A stretch of 6,515 nucleotides of DNA from Deltaproteobacteria bacterium (GTDB taxonomy: Bacteria > Desulfobacterota > Deferrisomatia > Deferrisomatales > Deferrisomataceae): assembly GCA_013152215.1 (NCBI GenBank), contig JAADGT010000348.1, positions 1-6,515 on the forward strand, in the 5' to 3' direction. The notes under the pieces are model-generated. The model was given only the letters and a program-made list of their open reading frames with translations, was not told the origin of the DNA and did not search any database. The first letter of the stretch is position 1. Every line of letters starts with the position of its first letter. Both the position numbers and the translations under genes were made by a program. Positions 1-5,892 of the stretch are shown here, one piece after another.

Positions 1-249
1 GTCCGCTGCGGCGCGTGAGGGCACGCGCCGCGGCCGCACCGCTCGCGCCGGTCGGCCCGGGCTGCTCGGCCATCGCGCTTCGTCGGAGCCCCCAGCCCCA
101 CCGAGGCAATCCGCATACGTTTTTGCGAAACGGAGCACTAGAATCCGTTCGCGATCCTCTCGGGCGCTTCTCGGCATACCCTGCCCCGCGCATCCCTCGC
201 CCCGTTTCGCAACTACGCAGCAGTGTCCCTCTGGCTGCCCGTCATGGGC
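1..249. other. Left-edge region without a supportable gene
   Basis: I see no convincing coding region here. Downstream of the antitoxin stop on the minus strand, where a partner toxin would be expected, frames either close quickly or give low-complexity Arg/Pro/Ala-rich translations. A minus-strand ATG at 73 opens a frame running off the left edge (starting MAEQPGPTGASG). It could be the start of another gene, but it has only a weak ribosome binding site and 24 codons are visible. The segment from about 105 to 185 is less GC-rich than its surroundings and holds an imperfect palindrome, so it may be a promoter region for a gene beyond the edge. Confidence 0.4.
125..152. repeat. Imperfect inverted repeat, possible operator
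   Basis: GCGAAACGGA (125-134) and TCCGTTCGC (144-152) are reverse complements apart from one extra A in the left arm, with a 9-nt centre. A short T run (120-124) precedes the left arm on the plus strand. On neither strand does a U tract follow the hairpin, so it does not look like an intrinsic terminator. It lies in the only AT-richer stretch of the left edge. If the open frame starting at 73 on the minus strand is real, the palindrome would sit about 50-80 nt upstream of it, a possible operator position. The function is inferred. Confidence 0.35.
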
Positions 250-582
250 TCACCGCCCCCGGAACCTCACGCGACCAGACCGGGCCAACCCCTCGGCCGC
301 CTCCCGGACCAACCGGTCCGCGACGGCCTCGGCGTCGTGCCCTTCGAGGCCGGCGCCCCTGGCGGCCACCCGGTCGGCCAGGGCCTCTAACCTCTGCAGA
401 GCCTCCTGCTTTCGCACCGCCTGCCGGGCCTGCTCGAGCTTCTGATACTCCTCGAACGACAGCAAAACCGCCCGGGGCCGGCCCCGGGACTCGATCACCA
501 CCGCTTCCGGGTGGTTGGCCGCCCACTCGAGCATCGCGCCCAGATGAACCTTTGCCTCCGTTGCGGACACCGTCTTTCGCAT
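250..582 (-). CDS. Phd/YefM-type antitoxin, apparently orphan
   Basis: The 110-residue product begins MRKTVSATEAKVHLGAMLEW and continues with VVIESRGRPRAVLLSFEEYQKL. This is the characteristic N-terminal DNA-binding and dimerisation domain of Phd/YefM antitoxins: a Ser/Ala-rich first strand and 'EAK..LG' helix, then the 'v.i.s+G+p.avl.s..ey..l' hairpin and helix. In this family that half represses the operon, while the C-terminal tail wraps and inhibits the toxin. Here residues 50-110 are charged and helical, a longer tail than in many members. I chose the ATG at 582 over an in-frame GTG at 597 because the Shine-Dalgarno GGAGAGG overlaps the GTG and is well spaced for the ATG. No toxin gene follows: the 249 nt to the edge hold no PIN, RelE or Doc-like frame. 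It may be a solitary regulator, a remnant, or have a toxin outside the window. Confidence 0.85.
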   Translation of the reverse strand: MRKTVSATEAKVHLGAMLEWAANHPEAVVIESRGRPRAVLLSFEEYQKLEQARQAVRKQEALQRLEALADRVAARGAGLEGHDAEAVADRLVREAAEGLARSGRVRFRGR

Positions 583-604
583 GGCTGCCCTCTCCACCGA
601 ACAC

Positions 605-650
605 CCGCTTCAACTTGAACACCGACAAGATCAGAATATTGATCAACACG
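605..650 (-). promoter_or_regulatory. Candidate antitoxin operator/promoter region with two palindromes
   Basis: This AT-richer patch precedes the antitoxin start. It contains TTCAA-C-TTGAA (609-619, perfect five-base arms) and GATCA-N6-TGATC (629-644, perfect five-base arms). Their centres are about 22.5 bp apart, close to two turns of B-DNA, so dimers bound at both would face the same side. Phd/YefM antitoxins are known to repress their own promoters by binding palindromes near the start, which makes these natural operator candidates. I could not find a convincing sigma-70 -35/-10 pair on either strand, so the promoter itself is inferred from composition and position. Confidence 0.4.
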
Positions 651-756
651 ACAGCCCCGTCTTTTGCCGTCAACAAGGAGCCCCCCGTCCCCGCCCCCTC
701 TTTCGCCGCAGCATGTCCGCCGCTACGATAGGAGGTTCCCGTCATCGTCACAGCGC

Positions 757-762
757 GGAGGG
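757..762 (+). promoter_or_regulatory. Ribosome binding site of the UPF0158 gene
   Basis: GGAGGG lies at ideal spacing before the ATG at 768 and would be too close to serve the out-of-frame ATG at 763, so it fixes the start. A second purine-rich GGAGG at 731-735 sits further upstream, after a weak -10-like TACGAT (724-729). No good -35 matches that hexamer. Confidence 0.7.
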
Positions 763-767
763 ATGCC

Positions 768-1205
768 ATGGGCGTGCAGTTTGAGGACCTTTTCGAGGCG
801 TTCGAGTTCGTCGCGGGCGGTGGGTTCATCGAGCACCGGGCGTTCGTCCACCGGGAGACCGGGGAGACCCTGTTCTGGAGCGATGACCTCGAATGGATGG
901 ACGAAGACCCACCCGAAGGCGTCGAAGAGCCCGACGACCTGGGGCCGGGGTGGATCGAGGTGCCCCGCCCGAACGAGTTGGACCTTGGCCGAGCGCTGGT
1001 CCGGCGGTTCGTGGAGGCCCACATCCCGGACGAGGCCCGCACGGTGGAGGGATTCTTCCGGCGGAAGGGAGCCTACGGCCGCTTCAAAGACTTCCTGCAC
1101 GACCGCGGCCTTCTGGAGACCTGGTACCGGTTCGAGGAGGAGGCGAAAAGAAACGCCCTTCGTGAGTGGGCAGAAAAAGAGGGGCTCGGCCCCGTCGGGG
1201 AGTGA
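768..1205 (+). CDS. UPF0158 family protein of unknown function
   Basis: The product has 145 residues, no signal peptide and no membrane segment, so it is probably cytoplasmic. I recognise the UPF0158 pattern. An N-terminal 'L.EAFE' segment leads into a strand pair with the phrase HRETGETLFWSDD (residues 28-40), the 'd.eTGev' motif. A C-terminal helical part follows with GRFKDFLHDRGLLETWYRF (residues 104-122) and REWAEKEGL (residues 132-140), matching the family's 'WY.f...a......WL.e.gi' ending. It is strongly acidic, with an Asp/Glu/Pro-rich middle (residues 44-60). The biochemical role of the family is not established. The start is set by a strong Shine-Dalgarno, GGAGGG at 757-762, six to seven bases before the ATG. 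The gene diverges from the antitoxin and converges with the gene ending at 1247. It is probably a single-gene unit. Confidence 0.82.
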   Translation: MGVQFEDLFEAFEFVAGGGFIEHRAFVHRETGETLFWSDDLEWMDEDPPEGVEEPDDLGPGWIEVPRPNELDLGRALVRRFVEAHIPDEARTVEGFFRRKGAYGRFKDFLHDRGLLETWYRFEEEAKRNALREWAEKEGLGPVGE

Positions 1206-1208
1206 GCC
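1183..1208. other. Hairpin over the stop codon between convergent genes
   Basis: GGCTC (1183-1187) pairs with GAGCC (1204-1208), and inside it CCCC (1190-1193) pairs with GGGG (1197-1200) around a GTC loop. The TGA stop (1203-1205) of the UPF0158 gene is inside the 3' arm. The structure is GC-rich and close to the convergent junction, so it could slow or end transcription from either side. Neither strand has a U tract after it, so it is not a canonical intrinsic terminator. The remaining gap (1209-1246) shows no better candidate. Confidence 0.3.
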
Positions 1209-1246
1209 GCGCCGCCCGCTGGGAACAAACCGCCCTAACCCGGTGC

Positions 1247-2092
1247 TTACGGCCGGGCGTTCTTGGCGTAGAGCTGGCCGTCGAAGTAGTACATGGTCCC
1301 CAGGAACGCCCGGCCCCGCTCCCGATGGACCCGGTACGAGATCACGTCCCGGCCTCCGCCGGCATAGGTGAGCACGAGCTCTCCCTCTTCCAGGGTGCCC
1401 CGAACCTCCCACCGGCCCGACGCGGCTGCCGTGCCCAGGGCGCTGCCGGCGTCGTTGGAGTAGCCGGTCTCGCCCCCCATCACGAAGGTGCCGTCCGCCC
1501 GCAGGGCCACCGTGCTCTCTCGGGTGGAGTAGTTGCTTGCGATACCGCTTTTCTCGTAGTGCCACCACACTCCCACGAACCGGGCCGCCAGGGAGCGGTC
1601 CGGCGCCAGGAACCGCAGGGACCGGACGACCTGCTCCACCGCCTCCCGGTGCGACGGGCCGTAGGCGTCGGCCGAGCTGACGGCGAGCACGGCCGCGCCG
1701 CCGCCCCCCTCGGGCGCGAGGACCATGGCACCCCACCCCTTCACGGCGGCGCCGTTGGAGGTCCCGACCAGGGGACCGGCGATTCCCCGCCTACCCAGGG
1801 GCTCCACCGGCCCCGAAGGGGCGATCCGGGTGCCTGCATCGGTGACGCCTTGGGAAAAGAGGCGGCGCAGATCGTCGGGAGAGGTGGCCTCGTGGCGGAA
1901 CACCACCAGGAGCCCTGGGATCGTCGCGTGCCCCAGCACCGCCCCTTGGGGCGTCTGCCGGGCCGTCCACCCGGGCGGGGGCCGAAAGGCGAACCCGGCC
2001 GCCGGCAGGCTCACCTCGGTGCCGGCCGCTCCGGAAACCTGGGCCCCAAAAAGAAGGGCCGCCACCGCTCCGATCCACCACCGAGTCCCCAT
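1247..2092 (-). CDS. Secreted protein: PsbP/DUF1795-like domain plus C-terminal GVWW domain
   Basis: The product has 281 residues. Residues 1-22 (MGTRWWIGAVAALLFGAQVS and on to an S-G-A site) look like a Sec signal peptide, so the protein should be exported. Residues 27-162 have the look of PsbP/DUF1795-type folds: GFAFRPPPGW near the start, a central 'pgllvvf' strand, and a closing helix EAVEQVVRSLRFL. Residues 168-279 form a separate beta-rich domain starting RFVGVWWHY, with GYS at 210-212, W228, ISYR at 251-254 and FDGQLYAK near the end. The same landmarks recur at the end of the gene at 5893-6515, so this domain is shared in the neighbourhood. It resembles small lipocalin-like 'L.G.W' domains, but I cannot name a family. 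I chose the ATG at 2092 over one at 2134 because the signal peptide then starts properly and GAGGAG (2101-2106) precedes it. It has no cysteine. No function can be assigned. Confidence 0.8.
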   Translation of the reverse strand: MGTRWWIGAVAALLFGAQVSGAAGTEVSLPAAGFAFRPPPGWTARQTPQGAVLGHATIPGLLVVFRHEATSPDDLRRLFSQGVTDAGTRIAPSGPVEPLGRRGIAGPLVGTSNGAAVKGWGAMVLAPEGGGGAAVLAVSSADAYGPSHREAVEQVVRSLRFLAPDRSLAARFVGVWWHYEKSGIASNYSTRESTVALRADGTFVMGGETGYSNDAGSALGTAAASGRWEVRGTLEEGELVLTYAGGGRDVISYRVHRERGRAFLGTMYYFDGQLYAKNARP

Positions 2093-2100
2093 GTCCGTTG

Positions 2101-2125
2101 CTCCTCGTGCCTCACGCCAAGGCAC
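2101..2125 (-). promoter_or_regulatory. Leader hairpin abutting the Shine-Dalgarno of the 2092 gene
   Basis: On the minus strand GTGCCT and AGGCAC (2107-2112 and 2120-2125) form a perfect 6-bp stem with a 7-nt loop. The Shine-Dalgarno GAGGAG (2101-2106) follows immediately, eight bases before the ATG. The stem leaves the ribosome site free but directly next to structure. It could stabilise the 5' end of a processed transcript or affect initiation, but it could also be chance in GC-rich DNA. Confidence 0.4.
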
Positions 2126-2197
2126 TAATCCCAACGAAAGTATTGCCAGACCCGTGCCCCTTCCCCTTGGGGAGTGCGGGTTGGGGGCCTGGGATTC

Positions 2198-2269
2198 AGG
2201 AGCCAGAGGTCAGAAGACAGAATTCGGGCAAAGTCTATCCTGTCCACTGCCCTCTGAATTCTGTCTCCT
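2198..2269. repeat. Degenerate heptanucleotide repeat array in inverted orientation
   Basis: On the plus strand, four consecutive 7-nt units run without gaps: AGGAGCC, AGAGGTC, AGAAGAC and AGAATTC (2198-2225). After a short spacer, five units run in exact phase on the opposite strand from 2269 down to 2235: AGGAGAC, AGAATTC, AGAGGGC, AGTGGAC and AGGATAG. The consensus is roughly AGRRNNC. Heptanucleotide short tandem repeats are known in cyanobacterial intergenic DNA (the STRR class). I recognise the style, not a specific match. The two half-arrays form the core stem of the larger palindrome. Confidence 0.7.
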
Positions 2270-2313
2270 GATACGGCCGCACCCGGCGCTCCACCAGGCC
2301 CCCACCCCGCACC

Positions 2314-2330
2314 CTGGCAATACGTTTGCA
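2314..2330 (+). promoter_or_regulatory. Sigma-54-like -24/-12 sequence in the right arm of the palindrome
   Basis: CTGGCAATACGTTTGCA has the GG and GC doublets (2316-2317 and 2328-2329) separated by exactly 10 nt, and matches the established YTGGCACG-N4-TTGCW consensus except at two inner positions. It would fire rightward, antisense to the end of the peptidase gene, where no plus-strand gene is present. The mirrored copy in the left arm lost a base, so its -12 element is broken. It may simply be an accident of the repeat sequence. Confidence 0.25.
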
Positions 2331-2348
2331 GGTCTTAGCAACTCGAGA

Positions 2349-5300
2349 TCACCGAGCCCGCGCGTACCGGGTGACTCCCCCCATCTCGTCCTGCAGGATC
2401 AGCTCCGCCGCCCCCAGCCGAAACCGGAACACCATGGTGGTGCCGGTGACCAGGCTCTGGGCCTCGATCGTGTCCCCCTGCACCCGGAGCACCCCCTGAT
2501 CCACCGGTTGGCCGAACTCGTAGTACACCCACTGGGTGCCCTGGATCACCAGCCCCGTGCCCTCTGCCGACTGCCACACGCCGTCGAGGGAAACCGCACC
2601 GGCTCCGGGCGCGGTGCCGCCCGGGCCCGGGGGCTGGCCGGCCGGAACCGATGCGGGGGCCTGCCGGAGCCTAAGGGCTGGACCGGAGCGTTTCACGAAC
2701 ACCTGGAGGTCCCCGCTCCGCAGGTCCATGGAGAGCAAGAGCCCCTGCCCGTTCACCTGATCGAACAACGGATAGCTCAGGCCGTAGCCGTAGTCGAAGC
2801 GGGGGACGCCCCGCTCGTCCAGCACGTACTGGCGCAGGTGGGGCAACCCCTGCCGCTGGATCACCGTGACCACGTCGAGCCCCCGAAACAGGTCCTGCCC
2901 CCGGGGGCGGCTCACCACCTTCTTGAGCACGCCCTTCAGCCGGGGGTGGGGTCGGTAGGTCACGAACCCTCCCAGGGGCACGATCTGTTGCCCCTGGAGC
3001 CACGCATTGGGATCGATCAACTCCCACTCTCCCTCCAGGTTTTCGGCCGTCAGCTCCTCGGCGGCGTACTGCCGGTTGGCCAGCAGGTCGTCCCCGCGCT
3101 CGGCCACCCGGAAGGTATGCCGGCCGAGATCGGACCGGCCGGTGAGGGACTCCAACGCCAGCAGGACCTCGTACTGCCCCGGCGGCACCAGGTCGATGGT
3201 CAAGACGGGGCCGTCCTTCCACGCCATCTCGCCCGTGGGGGTGTAGCTCACCCCTCCCCGGTCGTCCACGGTCTCCAGCAGGGGCCGGATCCGCGCATCG
3301 GGCGGCGGGTCCACCTCGGCGTACATCACGGTGCCGTCCTTGCGGGGCACCTCCACCACCACCGAGGCGGGCAGCCACAGCCAGTTGTAGTACACCGTGG
3401 CGAAGAACTCCCCGTACTTCGGGTCCACGTACTGCACCGGCACCGTCATCACGTGGGCCACGTTGTTGCCGATATCGGTTTCGTCCAGGGTGACCGGGAA
3501 CGCGGCCTCTCCGTTGGCGAGCAGGTGGCGGGTACCGTCGTAACGGAACCGCACGTCATGCCGGCCGTCGGAGTACGCGTACACCTGGAGCAACTCGGTC
3601 CGGCCGCGTTTGGGCACGGTGAGGCCTTCGTCCGCCAGGGTGGCCTTGCGCAGCAGCGACTTCCGAAAGAGCAAGGTCCGTCCGCGGGCCTCGTCCCGTT
3701 CCCCGATCATGGCGTAGGCATAGAGGAGGTTGGTGCCTTCGAAGGTGAACTCGAAACCGTCCTGACCGAGGTGGAGCACCTCGCCCACCGGCTGATTCCG
3801 AAGCAGGCTGATCGTCCGGATGCCGCCCAGCCGGATCCGTGCGGGGTTCTCCCGCTGGGCGTCATACAGGGCCCGGAGGGTCGGCACCCATCGAGTTTCC
3901 CTTCCGAATCGCGTTGCGAGATATGCCTCGTTGAGCAGATCGGCCCGGAACGGGGCGTACACCGCGACGCCGCGGCTGTTGCGATGACGAGCGCTGGTTC
4001 GGTTGCGGATCACCACCCGTTGGAGGGCCGCCTCGAACGCCCCGTACTCTGGCGTGCGCCCCACCGCCGGCACCATGCGGGCCAGGTTGCCGAGGGCATT
4101 GCCCAAATCCACGCTCAGGAGCCCCTTCTTGCCCTTGCGCACGTCTCCCAAGGAGGCGTAGCCCTCGGAGAAGAACAGGGTCCGGGTGAACGACGGCCAC
4201 GTCTCGCCCAGGATGCCCCCGATGCGACCCAGCAGGGCGTCCAGGGCCTCCACCGTTCCGTCGATCTCCCGGAGATCCAGGGCCGACAGGGTGGTGACCA
4301 CCTCGTTGCGGGCCAGATAGTAGGCGTCGAACGCGTCCACGATGTCGGCCGCCACCTGCCGGGGGCCCCGGTCCGGCCGGCCGAACAGGGGGAGCACGGT
4401 GTCGTAGGGCCAGCCGTCCCCGGGCTCCACCGCCTCCGACGCCACCATCACCTCGGCCACGTCCCGAAGCTCGTAGGCGGTTTCGATCTGGGCCATCAGG
4501 CACATGTCGAACCCCACCAGGTCCAGCCGGGCCACGCCCGCGTCCCGGAGCCCGGCCTCAATGGCCTCGCGCAGCTCGGGCAGGGTCAGGTGGTCCTCCC
4601 CGCTGTCGGATCCCGGGGCCTGCTCGTCGCTGACGTGGCTCGCCCAACCGCCCCCGTGATCCCACAAAAGCAGCGCCCGCCGTTTGGACGGAGCGAGCCC
4701 GAACCCCTTCGCGATAAACGCGCGCAGCACCGCGGGGTCGCCCATGTTCACCTCGCCCAGGTCGGCCAGCACCTTCGACTGGGTTCCCTCCTCGGGTGCC
4801 CGACGCACCCGTAGGATGCGAGCTCCGGTCCAGTTTCCCTCGGCATCGGAGTACCCTTTGGCGCGATCCAGCAGCACCAGCACCTCCACCCCCTTGGCCG
4901 GCAGGGCGCGCTCCATCTCCTCGAGGTCTTTCAGGGCGAACGGCTCCAGGTTGTTGTCGCCGTCCAGGTACACCAGCACGGTCCACTCGGCCCCGGCCAC
5001 CGGGGGAGCCTCCGGCCCCTCCGGAGCGGCGGCCGTGGGGGCCGGCGTGGACTGGTCGGCCTGCCGGGCCGGGTACACGAAGAACGGCGCCCATGCCAGC
5101 CGCTGGTCGCCCGCGTACACCTCGAACCGGTACCACCCCTGGGGCCAGCCCCCCTCCGGCCGCCCGGCCCGAAACCGGAGCAGGTTCGTGCCGGCGGACT
5201 CGATGGTCACCGTGGTCTCCCCCAACACGCCGCCGCCGGCCGCCGAGCTCCACACGCCCCGAATCCGGGTGCCCGGCTTCAGGTTCTCGGTCATGGCCAG

Positions 5301-5840
5301 CCCGAAGATCGTCTCGACGGCGGTGTCGAACTCGTCCGCAAACGCCTCGGGACGGCCGTCGGCCGTGAGGGCGCGGGCGAGGCCCAGGGTGGTGAACAAG
5401 GGGGGCGGGTCGCCGCCGCGGGGGGCGATCGAGAACGGGACCCGGCCGAACTCCTCTCCGTCGAGGGACAGAACCACCGCGTAGTTGCCGGGCGGCCAGG
5501 TCCGCCCTTCGGCCAAAGAGATCTGAAGGTGCGCCCGGGTGAACCCGTCGGCTTCGATGGGGATGTCGGTGGCGGCGATCACGTAGTTGGGCTCGCTCAC
5601 CGCATCCACCGCCACCCACGCGCCCCGTATCGTGGTCCCTGCCCTCACGGCGTTCAGGTCCATCACCGCGTGGAGTTCGCGTTGGTCCTCCGGGAACCTC
5701 TGGCCCACCCCCTTGGGCACCACGTCCTCGGTGATCCCCACCGACACGGTGCCGGACAGCAGCTCGGCGGCCCGGACCCCCGGAGCCAGGGAGCCCAGCA
5801 GAAGGCACAGCGCGAAAAACGATCGGACGATCCGGGTCAT
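2349..5840 (-). CDS. Secreted clostripain-family (C11) cysteine peptidase, multidomain
   Basis: The product has 1163 residues, about twice the length of clostripain. Residues 1-24 are a signal peptide ending V-R-A. Two related beta domains follow (about 27-140 and 148-257), each with an IRG(A/V)W strand and a 'W-P-x-G-x-Y' strand, so they look like an internal duplication. A Pro/Ala linker (259-284) leads to the C11 peptidase. WTVLVYLDGDNNLEP (286-300) is the family's opening strand, LLWDHGGGW (391-399) holds catalytic His395, and LVGFDMCLMA (441-450) holds catalytic Cys447. Asp445 sits in the position that favours Arg/Lys at P1 in this family. GVAVYAPF (624-631) ends the catalytic region. 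Cys447 is the only cysteine of the mature protein. Later parts are beta-rich: an 'LEGEW' region at 935-939, a Pro/Gly linker near 1060-1080, and a final 'LDGVW' segment (1085-1089 onward). AGAGG at 5849-5853 precedes the ATG by eight bases. It starts 52 nt after the upstream gene, so cotranscription is likely. The substrate is unknown. Confidence 0.93.
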   Translation of the reverse strand: MTRIVRSFFALCLLLGSLAPGVRAAELLSGTVSVGITEDVVPKGVGQRFPEDQRELHAVMDLNAVRAGTTIRGAWVAVDAVSEPNYVIAATDIPIEADGFTRAHLQISLAEGRTWPPGNYAVVLSLDGEEFGRVPFSIAPRGGDPPPLFTTLGLARALTADGRPEAFADEFDTAVETIFGLAMTENLKPGTRIRGVWSSAAGGGVLGETTVTIESAGTNLLRFRAGRPEGGWPQGWYRFEVYAGDQRLAWAPFFVYPARQADQSTPAPTAAAPEGPEAPPVAGAEWTVLVYLDGDNNLEPFALKDLEEMERALPAKGVEVLVLLDRAKGYSDAEGNWTGARILRVRRAPEEGTQSKVLADLGEVNMGDPAVLRAFIAKGFGLAPSKRRALLLWDHGGGWASHVSDEQAPGSDSGEDHLTLPELREAIEAGLRDAGVARLDLVGFDMCLMAQIETAYELRDVAEVMVASEAVEPGDGWPYDTVLPLFGRPDRGPRQVAADIVDAFDAYYLARNEVVTTLSALDLREIDGTVEALDALLGRIGGILGETWPSFTRTLFFSEGYASLGDVRKGKKGLLSVDLGNALGNLARMVPAVGRTPEYGAFEAALQRVVIRNRTSARHRNSRGVAVYAPFRADLLNEAYLATRFGRETRWVPTLRALYDAQRENPARIRLGGIRTISLLRNQPVGEVLHLGQDGFEFTFEGTNLLYAYAMIGERDEARGRTLLFRKSLLRKATLADEGLTVPKRGRTELLQVYAYSDGRHDVRFRYDGTRHLLANGEAAFPVTLDETDIGNNVAHVMTVPVQYVDPKYGEFFATVYYNWLWLPASVVVEVPRKDGTVMYAEVDPPPDARIRPLLETVDDRGGVSYTPTGEMAWKDGPVLTIDLVPPGQYEVLLALESLTGRSDLGRHTFRVAERGDDLLANRQYAAEELTAENLEGEWELIDPNAWLQGQQIVPLGGFVTYRPHPRLKGVLKKVVSRPRGQDLFRGLDVVTVIQRQGLPHLRQYVLDERGVPRFDYGYGLSYPLFDQVNGQGLLLSMDLRSGDLQVFVKRSGPALRLRQAPASVPAGQPPGPGGTAPGAGAVSLDGVWQSAEGTGLVIQGTQWVYYEFGQPVDQGVLRVQGDTIEAQSLVTGTTMVFRFRLGAAELILQDEMGGVTRYARAR

Positions 5841-5892
5841 GGGAAACGCCTCTCGCTAGCGGGTTGGCGGCCGCAGGAGGAAAAGACCCGTC
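5841..5892 (-). promoter_or_regulatory. Short intergenic leader before the peptidase gene
   Basis: The 52-nt gap carries the peptidase's Shine-Dalgarno (GAGAGG on the minus strand, 5849-5854) and a CGCTAGCG palindrome (5854-5861). I see no convincing terminator for the upstream gene: the AGAC/GTCT pair followed by four T near 5881-5890 leaves only a two-base loop. The spacing and lack of a terminator favour one transcript covering both genes. Confidence 0.5.

Larger units (their letters stand above)
2121..2340. repeat. Long imperfect palindromic intergenic element (MITE-like)
   Basis: Almost the whole gap between the peptidase stop and the next gene is one nested inverted repeat. Outer arms are GTATTGCCAG (2140-2149) and CTGGCAATAC (2314-2323), a perfect 10 bp, with weaker similarity continuing outward through TTT and TTAG. 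Middle arms are 2174-2192 and 2294-2312, complementary at 18 of 19 positions. Then come TCAGGAG (2196-2202) with CTCCTGA (2265-2271), and a core of AGACAGAATTC (2215-2225) with GAATTCTGTCT (2256-2266), 11 bp perfect. The core continues as GGGCA (2226-2230) with TGCCC (2248-2252) after a 3-nt bulge. Unequal insertions separate the arms, notably 2150-2173 on the left. It has no coding capacity. A transposon-derived non-autonomous element, a REP-like element or an RNA-stability structure are the options. I saw no clear target-site duplication. Confidence 0.75.

Noticed and set aside
1..73. Possible start of a minus-strand gene running off the left edge
   Set aside because: Only 24 codons are visible, with a weak ribosome site and composition that any frame here would show. 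Kept only as a note in the left-edge entry.
15..731. Long plus-strand open frame at the left edge
   Set aside because: Pro/Arg/Ala-rich low-complexity translation that runs antisense through the convincing antitoxin gene, as expected from high GC.
242..1042. Minus-strand frame spanning the antitoxin and UPF0158 genes, with a hydrophobic stretch near 610-660
   Set aside because: The hydrophobic patch comes from the AT-rich intergenic patch. The rest is Arg/Gly/Ser-rich shadow of two well-supported genes.
2162..2173. TCCCC-TT-GGGGA as a stem-loop
   Set aside because: A two-base loop is not feasible for an RNA hairpin with that stem intact. It belongs to the insertion in the left half of the large palindrome.
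2121..2340. CRISPR array
   Set aside because: The repeated units are only 7 nt, degenerate and contiguous, without spacers, and no cas gene is present.
1725..4814. 1029-codon plus-strand open frame
   Set aside because: It lies antisense to the peptidase gene and the palindrome. It has no recognisable domain and is His/Gln/Pro-rich, typical of an antisense frame in GC-rich DNA.
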